NCBI GenBank assembly: GCA_020638995.1
Contig: JACKHM010000005.1
Coordinates: 558,001 to 622,000 of the forward strand
Direction of reading: 5' to 3'
DNA length: 64,000 nt
From: Planctomycetaceae bacterium
Lineage (GTDB): Bacteria > Planctomycetota > Planctomycetia > Pirellulales > Pirellulaceae
Both the position numbers and the translations under genes were made by a program. A model generated the notes under the pieces. It saw nothing but the letters and a program-made list of their open reading frames with translations, made no database searches and was not told the DNA's origin. Shown piece by piece: positions 9,561 to 17,940 of the stretch; the first letter of the stretch is position 1; every line of letters begins with the position of its first letter.

Positions 9561-10412
9561 TTGCCTTACGTTTCACTGTCAGGAGTTCTTTCGCGAAAGA
9601 TGCTCCGTAGAGCCGGTGCCGTGCTGCCCCTCGGCGCCGGCTCGCCTTTTCTTGCTGTCATTCGCCAACAAGGCTCAGTAGCCTGTGCGCGGACGCAGTT
9701 CGCCTACGACGCAATCTTGGAGGGGCAAGCGACGCGAACGAAGCCGGCGCGGCCAATCTTGGTGGACAATACCGAATTGGGGCAGCGCTTCCGCAACAGC
9801 TACGTGCGCGGCGTGCGTCGGCTGATCCAGGCGGGAGTGTTGGAGATCGACGATCCCGCCCAGATCAACACGATTCTCGATGAGGTACATGCGTGTGACT
9901 GGGTGGTTTTTATTCAGCCACCACCGAAAGATACAAGTGATCCGGCAGATGTGTTGAAGTACCTGGCGCGTTACATGACGGGCGGTCCAATCTCGGATCA
10001 ACGGTTGATCGAAATCAAAGACGGACGTGTGTACTTCTGGGCGCGATCCAAGGACAAATCGGGCCGTCAAGATCGCGTGTCTCTATCGACGCTTGAATTC
10101 ATTCGTAGTTGGACACTGCACATTCTTCCCAAGGGTTTTACCAAAGCGCGTCGCTACGGCGGTTGGAGCAACACTCGGCAAGCGGCTTACCAGCAGCAGT
10201 GTGATCGATTACAATCCGTTCCGCCGTCGACGACGATCGGCCAGCCCGATTCAGCTCAGCCAAGTCTCGAAGCACCGCCGGACGAGGTGAAGAAGTGCCC
10301 GCAGTGCGAGACGGAGATGGTCCTGGAATCCCACACGCGTCGCCCGTCTTGGCGGACGTTGTTCTACGGCCCGGACCATCCGCGCTGGATGGAGTGGAGT
10401 GGCAACGGATGA
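9561..10412 (+). pseudogene. IS91-family transposase, N-terminally truncated remnant
   Basis: The C-terminal half matches the hallmark run of IS91/ISCR rolling-circle transposases: a WVVFIQPP segment, VLKYLARYMTGGPIS, DGRVYFWAR, then EFIRSWTLHILPKGFTKARRYG, and a late CPQC pair. The N-terminal zinc-finger region, the HUH motif and the first catalytic tyrosine are absent; upstream of about residue 55 the sequence no longer resembles the family. The element is therefore dead. It lies immediately left of the first copy of a 210-bp repeat. Confidence 0.75.
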
Positions 10413-10536
10413 CGGCCCGCTTCGCCTACTGCCAAGACAGCCGCCTGTCGTTTCCGCGCCTCGTCGCCAGTGCTCCCGAGCACTCGGCCTGGCTGGCGAT
10501 AGGGACTGGCATCCTGGACCGGCTACCAGGACGCTC

Positions 10537-10745
10537 ACAACCGTCACCGTCGCACCACTCTGGTGCACCGCTTTCTCGCCTCGCCGAGTTGCCACGTCTC
10601 TTTCGCCGCGGCTAGAATGTGGCGAGTCAAGACGCACTGGCGATGAATCCGCATAGTCGCCCGCGACCGGCCTCAGCCAAGCGTCTCAGTTCAACGCCTA
10701 AACTATCCCTCCGAGGACAGAGGGATAGTTTGTTATTCGTTTAGC
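10537..10745 (+). repeat. Copy A of a ~210-bp repeat ending in a 57-nt attC-like hairpin
   Basis: It pairs with copy B at 11953-12171. Shared stretches include CGCCGAGTTGC, AATCCGCATAG and GCCAAGCGTCTCAGT. The right end (10689-10745) runs from GTTCAAC to GTTTAGC. It encloses a perfect 12-bp stem (10700-10711 with 10720-10731) around the loop CGAGGACA. The HEPN-like gene starts 24 bases after it. Confidence 0.75.
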
Positions 10746-10768
10746 ATGCTAGGACAACCTCTACACTG

Positions 10769-11596
10769 ATGAAACGATATCGCGTCATCTCGTTGGATTT
10801 TGACGCTCGCGTTCACTCACTTAATCGCGAGATTCGCGCCGAATGGGAAGAATCAGTCAAGGAACAGCACCGCCAGAGTCGCCGAGCTACGCAAGAGAGT
10901 CTGATTCACGCGTTCGGTGCTAAAGGATACCACGCGAAACGGCAGAACTTCATCGACCTTGACGCGAAGCCGCTGTCGGTTTTGGCATTTCACAATCGGT
11001 TCTTTGAGCAAGCTCGCATCGCGTTCATCACAGGTGCATATTATCCGGCACTGGCAGGCACCTGCGCCCTTGGTGAGCGCATCTTGAATCATCTGGTGTT
11101 GACACTGCGTGACGACTTTAAGGCCAGTCCGGAGTACAAACGGATTTACAGCAAGGATTCATTCGACAACTGGGATACTGCCATTGATGCGTTGGCGTCG
11201 TGGGGCGTCTTATTGCCAGAGGTCGCAGATGAATTCCGAACCCTGAAGGACATGCGCAACAAATCGCTGCACTTTCGTCCTGAAGTTGATACCAACGATC
11301 GTGAGCTTGCCCTTGAAGCGATCAAATCGTTGAGCTCGATCATTGGCACCCAATTCAGTGCCTTTGGACCGCAGCCGTGGTTCATAAAAAGCATTCCTGG
11401 AGAAATCTACATTAGGAAGGCAAGCGAAACGGACCCTTTCATAAAGCACGTCTATCTTCCCAACTCCTTGCATGTGGGTTACAAACACAAAGTTGAATCG
11501 GTTCTTCCACAGTTCGTCGTGAATGATCAATTTGATTACGAAGATCGTGAGATCACGGACGAGGAATTTAGCGACCTTCGCAAGGCCAAAGCGTGA
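10769..11596 (+). CDS. HEPN-like domain protein, unknown function
   Basis: 275 residues, predicted mostly helical in the central part. The segment DMRNKSLHF at about residues 161-169 contains R-N-x-x-x-H (Arg163 to His168), the RX4-6H motif of HEPN domains. An upstream helical region (AYYPALAGTCALGERILNHL) resembles the first helices of DUF4145/HEPN proteins. Many HEPN proteins are RNases in toxin-antitoxin or phage-defence systems; others are inactive RNA-binding scaffolds. No antitoxin partner such as a MNT nucleotidyltransferase is next to it. It lies between the two copies of the 210-bp repeat, which suggests acquisition as a discrete cassette. Confidence 0.6.
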   Translation: MKRYRVISLDFDARVHSLNREIRAEWEESVKEQHRQSRRATQESLIHAFGAKGYHAKRQNFIDLDAKPLSVLAFHNRFFEQARIAFITGAYYPALAGTCALGERILNHLVLTLRDDFKASPEYKRIYSKDSFDNWDTAIDALASWGVLLPEVADEFRTLKDMRNKSLHFRPEVDTNDRELALEAIKSLSSIIGTQFSAFGPQPWFIKSIPGEIYIRKASETDPFIKHVYLPNSLHVGYKHKVESVLPQFVVNDQFDYEDREITDEEFSDLRKAKA

Positions 11597-11822
11597 TCAG
11601 CGCATGCTAACCGCTGCGTCTTTTGAAGCTGTTTTTCAAGATGTTTCAGCAGCTTTCTTCAGATATGGGATAGCCCAATTCACGCTGAGTTGACGTCTCA
11701 GATCAAGTGAATTGGTTGGCAAGGAAGTTCCTTGTCCCATGCTAAATGAAAACGGCGATGGACGGTGCTACCAACACCAGACCACCGCCTAACCACAACC
11801 ACAGTATTCGAGGTACTGAGTC

Positions 11823-12041
11823 ATGGCTACGGATGATTGTACGCGCTTTGTGTCTATTGGTGTTTTGTCGGAGAAGGCTGGATTATCTTGTCAGACATTG
11901 AGGGAGTATGAGAGAAGGGGAATTGTGGAATGTGTTCGATCCATTGGCGGTCAACAACCATCACCACCGTCAGTATCGTGGCTCGTGCGTCAGCCATATT
12001 CTCGCCGCGCCGAGTTGCAACCTCCGATCCGCTGGCCCTAA
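11823..12041 (+). pseudogene. Truncated MerR-type DNA-binding domain
   Basis: The first ~40 residues, FVSIGVLSEKAG then TLREYERRGIVECVRSIGG, are a MerR/IS607-resolvase-like helix-turn-helix with its wing. The homology ends at about 11945, where the sequence runs into copy B of the 210-bp repeat. A complete MerR regulator would continue with a dimerisation helix, and an IS607 serine recombinase with a catalytic domain; neither follows. This looks like a gene cut by the repeat. Confidence 0.6.
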
Positions 12042-12171
12042 AATGCGTTGACCTGAGACTCACCGGCAATTCATCCGCATAGCCGAAGCTCACCATCCGC
12101 TGCCAAGCGTCTCAGTCCAACGCACAATCCATCCGTCCGAGGACAGACGGATAGATTGACATTCGTTCGGC
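11953..12171 (+). repeat. Copy B of the ~210-bp repeat with attC-like hairpin
   Basis: Homologous to copy A (10537-10745). The terminal 57 nt (12115-12171) run from GTCCAAC to GTTCGGC. The stem 12126-12137 with 12146-12157 has the same CGAGGACA loop as copy A. Relative to A, two stem base pairs differ with both partners changed, and one further change gives a mismatch. A small exported-protein gene starts 19 bases after it. Confidence 0.75.
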
Positions 12172-12189
12172 AACAACAGGAGCTTTTCA

Positions 12190-12663
12190 GTGAATCGAAA
12201 GTGTGCTTGCAGGTGTCTGTGCTTTATTGCTCTCAACATTTTGAGTTGCCCCGTCTTTGCTGCGCGTTACGTACCCATCAAGGTTTACCTCGACGGTCAG
12301 GTCATTCTCGAAGGCAACGCAAGTGATGATGGGAGTCCGGATGCTGACGAGGTCTGGGACGCCTTGAAGCAGGTCAATCTTGGCGAGACGGAAGCGTTCA
12401 AGAAGTTGTTTGGCAAAGATGTCGATGACGAATTCACAATTCTGAAAAGGCGGAAAGAGAGAGAACAGCCACTGAAGATCACGATCGATGTCGCTTACGG
12501 CGGAGTAGCGGAGACGACCGGCCTTCGTATCCGCCGTATGCATCCAGATGGTGCGGGACGTGTCTGGCGCATTCAATCTGAAGAGGTGAGCGATTTGTTC
12601 AATGAAAGATTGATCAGAAGATCGGATGTTGCGAGGCTCTCGAACCTGAAGCGATCCAAATAG
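12190..12663 (+). CDS. Small exported protein, unknown function
   Basis: 157 residues from a GTG at 12190 with AGGAG about 8 bases upstream. The N-terminus looks like a signal peptide (basic MNRK, hydrophobic CLCFIALNILSCPVFA, cleavage near AA). The mature part is acidic to mixed charge with no known domain; the region EVWDALKQVNLGETEAFKKL is probably helical. It follows the attC-like end of repeat copy B, mirroring the position of the HEPN-like gene after copy A. Confidence 0.55.
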   Translation: MNRKCACRCLCFIALNILSCPVFAARYVPIKVYLDGQVILEGNASDDGSPDADEVWDALKQVNLGETEAFKKLFGKDVDDEFTILKRRKEREQPLKITIDVAYGGVAETTGLRIRRMHPDGAGRVWRIQSEEVSDLFNERLIRRSDVARLSNLKRSK

Positions 12664-12879
12664 CTTGCCGAACCAGGGAGCCGAGCGGGTTTCCCCGCCC
12701 AGCGCATACGGCAGTTCGACGCAAAAGCGAATGCCGCAATTAACTGGTTTTCGGCCACTCGGAATCGAACTCATATCGCAATTTACAACATCTCGCCGAA
12801 CGTCGTTTGGCAATTGATCGGAAAATCAAAACAACACCGCATCTCGTCCACACCGAAAACTCGCAAATGTGAGCCAAAT

Positions 12880-13875
12880 ATGCCCGTCACCATTCTGGAT
12901 GTCCGTGCCGCCGAAGCGGTCATTCGCGAGCATATTTCTGCGGCGCCCCTGATCCGTTCGTATGAGCTTGAGCGCGAACTCGGATTGCCAACTAGTCGAC
13001 GCGTCTGGTTAAAGGACTACGGCTGGACACCCTCGGGATCCTTCAAGTTGTTGGGCGCTCTGAACTGGATGGCAAACAACTTGGAACGCATCGGTCAACG
13101 GGCGGTAGCTACGCATTCATCGGGAAACTTTGCGTCGGGACTTGCCTTCGCGGGGATGCGGTTTGAAAAGAAAGTCATTGTGGTGATGCCAGAGACGGCT
13201 CCGCAAGTGAAATTTGAGCGGACCCGTTCCTTTGGCGCCGAAACCCGTATCTATGACATCGCTCGTGATCATCTCACCGGCGAGCGAGACCGGTTGACCC
13301 GCGAGATCACCCAAGACGAAGGAGCCATCCAAGCTTCTCCGTATGATGACCCGCATGTGATTGCCGGCAATGGCGTGGGAGCCTTGGAGATCGTCCGAGA
13401 TCTTCATCGCGAAGGGCGTGGAATCTCTCACTTCTTTTGTCCAGTCAGCGGGGGCGGCTTGATGGCTGGTCATGCACTCGCGATTGCCGACGGCTTTCCG
13501 TCAGCTTCAATTATTGGCGTCGAACCCGACGGAGCCGATGACTTTCGGCAATCGCTTGCCGCCGGAATGCGGGTTCGGCTTGATCATCCCCGGAGCATTT
13601 GTGACGGCTTGCTTTCATACGATGTAGGCGAGCACAACTGGCCGATCCTGCAACGTCTTGTGAGTCGGTCGGTGGCGTTGCCGGACCTCGCCACTCGCCA
13701 GGCCATGCGCTGGCTCTACGAACGCCACGGGCTGCGCACCGAACCCTCTGGAGCCATCACTGTCGCCGCGCTCCTCAGTGGCCAAGTCGATCTGACGGGC
13801 GACAGCGACATCGTGCTTGTGATTAGCGGACGCAATGTAGACGAGAATGCCTTCGCGCTGTGGTGTGACCTCTAG
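12880..13875 (+). CDS. PLP-dependent threonine/serine dehydratase-family enzyme
   Basis: 331 residues from MPVTILDVRAAEA. Fold-type II PLP features are clear: PSGSFKLLGA with Lys56 as the Schiff-base lysine, the substrate loop THSSGNFASGLA (about 78-89), and the phosphate-binding glycine loop SGGGLMAG (190-197). It closes with a conserved VISGRNVD segment. Enzymes of this family deaminate L-threonine or L-serine to 2-oxoacids or act as serine racemases; the exact substrate is not decided. There is no C-terminal ACT regulatory domain, which points to a catabolic or racemase-like type rather than biosynthetic IlvA. Confidence 0.85.
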   Translation: MPVTILDVRAAEAVIREHISAAPLIRSYELERELGLPTSRRVWLKDYGWTPSGSFKLLGALNWMANNLERIGQRAVATHSSGNFASGLAFAGMRFEKKVIVVMPETAPQVKFERTRSFGAETRIYDIARDHLTGERDRLTREITQDEGAIQASPYDDPHVIAGNGVGALEIVRDLHREGRGISHFFCPVSGGGLMAGHALAIADGFPSASIIGVEPDGADDFRQSLAAGMRVRLDHPRSICDGLLSYDVGEHNWPILQRLVSRSVALPDLATRQAMRWLYERHGLRTEPSGAITVAALLSGQVDLTGDSDIVLVISGRNVDENAFALWCDL

Positions 13876-14376
13876 GCTGCCAACAACATCGCATCCAACA
13901 TGAAGCAACGTGTTTGGACGCCACCGTGTGACACCTGTCGTTATCCGACGGACACCTAATGGTTTCTGCTGAGACATACGATCAACAATGACACTCGCTT
14001 GGTGGATTTGCCTTGTTGCTTTCGTCCTCGCGTTTCGCGTATAGGCAACTGCTCAGAACAGTGCTCGTACAGGTCTTCGCTAGGTTCGTCGCCGCCAGCC
14101 AGGGTGCGACCGTAGCCGTATCACTCGGCTATCAAACGGTCGTAATCGCGTTCGCTGAATTGTGTGGACTCAGATTGAAGCCTTTGCCGTTGATGCGAAC
14201 TACGGCCTGCCCGGTCAACTCGTACTAACGATGCTACGGTTCGCTTGAAAAGGTTCGTCTCGGCATAGCGCAGATCTCCGATCACGTGGTAATCATCACT
14301 TTGTGATTCGGAAAAACGCCGTACTACCGAACGTCAGCAAGCATCGTAAGAGTCGATTCAGTCTTGGCTTACAACC
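13876..14376. other. Chromosomal spacer left of the integrated element
   Basis: No gene is recognised in these 500 bases. It is the stretch between the dehydratase gene and the left attachment repeat. Confidence 0.4.
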
Positions 14377-15982
14377 AGAGGCGCCGATCGGATTCGAACC
14401 GATGAATAACGGATTTGCAATCCGCGTCAGGCGTCGGGTTGCTATTGTCGCGAACAACCTTCAAACCCTTGTTTTTGTTGGTTTTTTCTATCTCGCCCTC
14501 CGAATCTTCGGGCTCTGCCGAGTGTCGGGTTGATGCAACTAAGTGCCTCGATTTGCCAGGAATTCTCCGTTCGTCCGGGGGAGGGTTGTGCAACTTGTGT
14601 GCAACTAGCCGCTCGTCGCGGGCGTCGGTTCCGGTGGCCTTCATGGGTTCGTTGTCGTCGGATTTGCTCGCCGTCGGGATGCCGGGGAGTTGGTCCAGGG
14701 CTCCCGTCAAATCGGACACCTGAAGGTGCGTGTAACGATCCATTGTCAGTTGAATGGTTGAATGACGGGCGAGCGTCTGCGCGGTCTTAGGATGGACGCC
14801 AGCTGCCGCCAATTGGCTGATGTACTGATGACGTAGGGAGTGAAAGTCGAACACGCGGCCGGCGGCATCTTCGTACTTCAGTGAATCGGACTGCTCACGG
14901 GCTTGGCGTTCGTGGTCGGACCTCGCATCTTCGATCCAAGCTTCGCGGGCCTCAGCCAGATCGCGGCGGAGCATCTTGGCCGCGGCAAGATACCAAGTCC
15001 GTGGCCACAGCTTGCCCGTCCCGTCGTGGCTTTGCAGCCAGGTCCGGAGCTCGTCGGCCACGTCCTGTCGAATTGGTTGCACGTCCAGACGTCGCCGCTT
15101 GCTGTACGCGGCTTTAACGATCAGCGTCGGCGGGTCGCCATCCAGATCGACAGACTCGGGCGTGAGTGACGCCAACTCGCTCACTCTCAGCCCCGAATAC
15201 GCAGCGGCAAGATACAGGGCCGTGCGATCCAAGCCAGACAGCCCACGAAACAACTTCTTGCTCTTTCGCGCGGCATCGATCAGCAACGAGAATTCCCACG
15301 GGGGCAATGCCCGGCGCTCTCGGCTGTCGTCAACGTCGGCGTTCAACGGCTTGAGGTACTCGCACGGGTTCTGATTCGTTCTTCGATCGTGAACCATCCA
15401 GTTGCCGAAGGACTTGAAGTCTCGCAAATAGTAGTTGCTGGTTTGAATGCCGAAGGCTTCTGCTTGACGTTGATCGGCCAGCCAGCGTTGCACCGTTGAG
15501 GCTTCGACGTCTGGCCAGGTCGCAAACTTGCAACCTTCGATGATTCTCTTCACTCGGTTGCATGTTTGGTCAACATGCTCCGAACTGTTGTTCTTGCTCG
15601 TCAGGTGACGTTCAAAGTCGTCAACGTGCTCACCGATCGGACGCGAGTGATGCCGAGCGTAGGGATCGTTCGCCAAGTCGCGGACGCGATCGCGGACTTC
15701 GATGCCTACTTGGAACACTTTGTCAGACGTCGCGTCCGCGGGAAGTTGCTTGGCGACTTCGCCAGCCAGATGGGCTCCGAGCTGGTGGTAGAGCGACAGC
15801 AGCGTTTGCGACGCGTCTTCGGATTCGAGCAAAGGCACTTGGCACGTTCTGCCCTTGTCGTTGAAGCTGCCATACCAGCGTTTGGATTCACAGACGACCT
15901 TGGAAGCGTCGGGCGTCCCCTTGGGGCATTGCTTGCCATCGGGGCGGAGGTAGCGAGTTGTCTTCTTTTTGAAGAGGGCCAT
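14369..15982 (-). CDS. Tyrosine recombinase / integrase of the element
   Basis: 537 residues from MALFKKKTTRYLR, with AAAGG upstream of the ATG. The C-terminal catalytic domain has the full set: Arg266 in YSGLRVSEL, a candidate Lys295 in AYSKRRR, His381 and Arg384 in FHSLRHQY, His407 in LARHST and the nucleophile Tyr417 in MDRYTHL. An N-terminal SAM-like DNA-binding region precedes it. About 110 residues follow the active tyrosine. The last of these (ADCKSVIHRFESDRRL) are simply the translated attachment site, so the C-terminus changes with integration. It follows the excisionase-like gene on the same strand and would catalyse integration at tRNA-Cys. Confidence 0.95.
   Translation of the reverse strand: MALFKKKTTRYLRPDGKQCPKGTPDASKVVCESKRWYGSFNDKGRTCQVPLLESEDASQTLLSLYHQLGAHLAGEVAKQLPADATSDKVFQVGIEVRDRVRDLANDPYARHHSRPIGEHVDDFERHLTSKNNSSEHVDQTCNRVKRIIEGCKFATWPDVEASTVQRWLADQRQAEAFGIQTSNYYLRDFKSFGNWMVHDRRTNQNPCEYLKPLNADVDDSRERRALPPWEFSLLIDAARKSKKLFRGLSGLDRTALYLAAAYSGLRVSELASLTPESVDLDGDPPTLIVKAAYSKRRRLDVQPIRQDVADELRTWLQSHDGTGKLWPRTWYLAAAKMLRRDLAEAREAWIEDARSDHERQAREQSDSLKYEDAAGRVFDFHSLRHQYISQLAAAGVHPKTAQTLARHSTIQLTMDRYTHLQVSDLTGALDQLPGIPTASKSDDNEPMKATGTDARDERLVAHKLHNPPPDERRIPGKSRHLVASTRHSAEPEDSEGEIEKTNKNKGLKVVRDNSNPTPDADCKSVIHRFESDRRLWL
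14377..14425. repeat. Left attachment site: 49-bp copy of the 3' part of tRNA-Cys
   Basis: Identical over 49 bp to 30574-30622, which lies within the intact tRNA-Cys gene. The copy contains the anticodon-loop, variable and T-arm bases and the 3' acceptor strand, but the 5' half of a tRNA is missing, so it is not a functional gene. It is the distal att site of the 16.2-kb element, and the integrase reading frame runs into it. Confidence 0.93.
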
Positions 15983-16097
15983 TGTGGAGCCTTTCTGTAA
16001 CGCCGCGCGGCGAGGGGCCGGGTTACAGTCCGACCCGCACGCCGCTTGGCAAAGGTTCGTGGCGTAGTTTGCTGATCGATCGAATGTAAGCGATCTG

Positions 16098-16388
16098 TCA
16101 CGGCGAGCAACCCTCCCGCATCGCTTCCCATTCGTGACGGCGCGGCATCCCGGCTTCGCACCAATCCAGAATCTCTTGTCGTCGCCAACGTATGCAACGG
16201 TCAATCGCAATCGGTCGCGGCAACTTCGCTTCCACGTCCCAGCGTCGAACAGTCCGCAGGGACACCGCAAAGGCCGACGCGATCCAAGAGGCATCGACGA
16301 CCAACGGCGGCGGTCCGGTCGGATTCGAGGCAGGTTCCGACTTCGCGTAACAACCGGCAACCAGGTGAGCGTAAGTTTCCAAGTTCAT
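16098..16388 (-). CDS. Excisionase-like HTH protein
   Basis: 96 residues. The central part, DASWIASAFAVSLRTVRRWD then LPRPIAIDRCIRWRRQEILDW, is a MerR/AlpA-type winged helix-turn-helix as used by excisionases and recombination directionality factors. It is the gene immediately upstream of the integrase on the same strand, the usual place for such a factor. It probably bends att DNA to favour excision and may also regulate the integrase. Regulator versus excisionase cannot be separated from sequence. Confidence 0.75.
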   Translation of the reverse strand: MNLETYAHLVAGCYAKSEPASNPTGPPPLVVDASWIASAFAVSLRTVRRWDVEAKLPRPIAIDRCIRWRRQEILDWCEAGMPRRHEWEAMREGCSP

Positions 16389-16648
16389 CGCAAACTAATC
16401 TCGCTGAGGGGTGGCTATTCAATGGACCAGTCGCGTTCACCGGTGTATTCATTCGTGCGGGCGAGAGTTTGCCGCATGACGTGAGAGTCGCCCTGGCAAC
16501 GCATCAGGTCCCGGATCTCGTCCACAGTCGCCTCGGTCTCGATGTGGAGCGTGTGGGCGTATTCGAGAACCACTCCGTCCGCTTCGACGGCTGCGGATGT
16601 CACAGCAACGAGCCGGATACGAAACGAGGCGTCTAGGCAATTGACTAG

Positions 16649-17564
16649 AAGGCATTTCAAAACCCTAAATCGCTAGTTAAACCGTTTTGCAGCGATAGTC
16701 GTATTGAGTGCAGCCGAAAGGAGGCACTCATGAAAGAACGATCCTCTCCGGCGGTGGAGCCGCCCGAGGGATCCAAGATGGAACCTGAATTCGAGCTCAC
16801 TGATGAGCGATGGAAGTTAATCGAAGACCTATTTCTCGAAACGCCTGTCGGCCCCAAAGGTGGACGCCCTGTGGTGTCGTCGCGCCTCTGCGTCGAAGGT
16901 ATTCTGTGGATTCTTCGCAGCGGAGCCCGGTGGAAAGACATGCCCGCACATTTTCCCTCGGCGACAACCTGTTGGCGTCGGCACCGCGATTGGACGCGAT
17001 CAGGAGTTTGGGAGAAAGCTTGGGCGCGATTGGTACGACGAATGGATCGCGAGGGGCGACTCGACCACGAAGAGTCATTTGCCGACGGAACTTTTTCGTC
17101 AGCAAAAAAAGGGGTGAAAAGGTCGGCAAGACGAAACGTGGCAAGGGCACCAAGATCATGGTGCTTACTGACGGTCGTGGTATCCCGCTCGGCATCGACA
17201 CCGCGAGCGCTAGTCCGCATGAAGTAACACTCATCGAACCACTGCTCGAAAACCGAGTTCTTCGACGCAAGCCGCAACGGCTGATCTACGACGCAGCCGC
17301 CGACAGCGATCCGCTCCGTGAACGACTCTTGCGACGGGGTATCGAACTCATTTGTCCGCATCGGTCGAATCGCACCAAGCCTAGCACGCAAGACGGTCGC
17401 TCGTTCCGTCGCTACCGTCGCCGCTGGAAAATCGAGCGATCGATCGGTTGGCTTCAGAACTTTCGGCGGCTTGTCACTCGCTACGAATACCACGCCGACC
17501 TCTTTCATGGATTTGTTCAACTTGGCTGTCTACTTGTCGTACTGGGACGGTTTTGAAATGCCTT
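16649..17564. mobile_element. IS5-family insertion sequence
   Basis: 916 bp with perfect terminal inverted repeats AAGGCATTTCAAAACC at the left and its complement at the right. They are flanked by the 4-bp direct repeat CTAG (16645-16648 and 17565-17568), in keeping with the short TA-centred target duplications of the IS5 family. The IS carries one transposase in two overlapping frames. Confidence 0.93.
16730..17556 (+). CDS. IS5-family transposase made by -1 frameshifting
   Basis: DDE transposase split over two frames. The first frame starts at 16730 (MKERSSPAVEPP) and holds the N-terminal domain (LTDERWKLIEDLF) and the first Asp in SFADGTF. At the seven-A run near 17102-17110 a -1 slip joins it to the second frame (GEKVGKTKRGKGTKIMVL). 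That frame contains the second Asp in LIYDAAADSDP and the catalytic Glu in RRRWKIERSIGWLQNFRRL. Both parts are intact and nearly full length. Programmed -1 frameshifting on A-runs is well known in the IS5 group IS427, so the enzyme is probably active. The transposase strand is opposite to that of the interrupted gene. Confidence 0.9.
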
Positions 17565-17707
17565 CTAGAAAGTGACCGATGTCACTTTGAAACTCAGCCC
17601 TGAAGGCGTGCGTTGCTCGCTGTTTGATTTCGTCGATCGTTAGCATAGGGGCTCCTTTCAAAAGTTGTTGCCGATCGGTTCGGCGTAGGTTTCCAAGTTC
17701 ACGTTCG

Positions 17708-17917
17708 TTACTTCGCCTTTCGTGGTCTGGGGTGAGTTCGTCGAAATCCTTGCTCTTGAGCTTCTGGGGAGTTCATCACGCGGCCGTAGTAACGCCGGCA
17801 GTGGCGACAAAACGCAATCTGCGTTTCGGTGCCGTCTGTCGCCGGCCGCACAAGCAACTCGCTTCCGTGTTGGTCGCAAGCCGTCGATATTCCCCCGGAA
17901 ATGTGCGAAGCGTTCAT
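17708..17917 (-). CDS. Small putative zinc-finger protein
   Basis: About 69 residues from MNASHISGGIS. It has Cys and His early (TACDQHGSELL) and a CRHC pair (FCRHCRRYYGR), spaced like a zinc-ribbon. The C-terminal tail is very basic (RRTHPRPRKAK). An upstream in-frame ATG at 17980 overlaps the end of the replication-protein gene. The 5' part contains an 18-bp near-palindrome that recurs elsewhere in the element (17886-17903). Function unknown; the collinear position suggests it belongs to the same transcript. Confidence 0.5.
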   Translation of the reverse strand: MNASHISGGISTACDQHGSELLVRPATDGTETQIAFCRHCRRYYGRVMNSPEAQEQGFRRTHPRPRKAK

Positions 17918-17940
17918 CGGTCGTTTAGTGCGGGAAGTAT

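Larger units (their letters stand above)
16415..17646 (-). pseudogene. Small element gene split by an IS5-family insertion
   Basis: Removing the insertion 16649-17564 plus one CTAG target copy joins the 5' part (ATG at 17646, preceded by GAAAGGAG; MLTIDEIKQRATHAF) to the 3' part (stop at 16415) in the same frame. The junction is CAC TTT CTA GTC AAT, giving HFLVN. The restored protein has about 103 residues and ends with NEYTGERDWSIE. It matches no known family but is collinear with the excisionase gene 26 bases downstream. The intact frame across the junction shows that the insertion is recent and that the gene was functional until then. Confidence 0.85.

Noticed and set aside
10689..12171. 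A classical integron array
   Set aside because: No integron integrase, only two good sites, imperfect GTTRRRY ends, and homology that extends far beyond the hairpins. Kept only as attC-like.
12667..12720. Third attC-like site after the small exported protein
   Set aside because: GCCGAAC to GTTCGAC spacing is similar, but the stem is short and the loop differs; too weak to claim.
14377..14450. Second tRNA-Cys gene
   Set aside because: Only the 3' part matches; there is no 5' acceptor strand or D-arm. It is an attachment-site copy.
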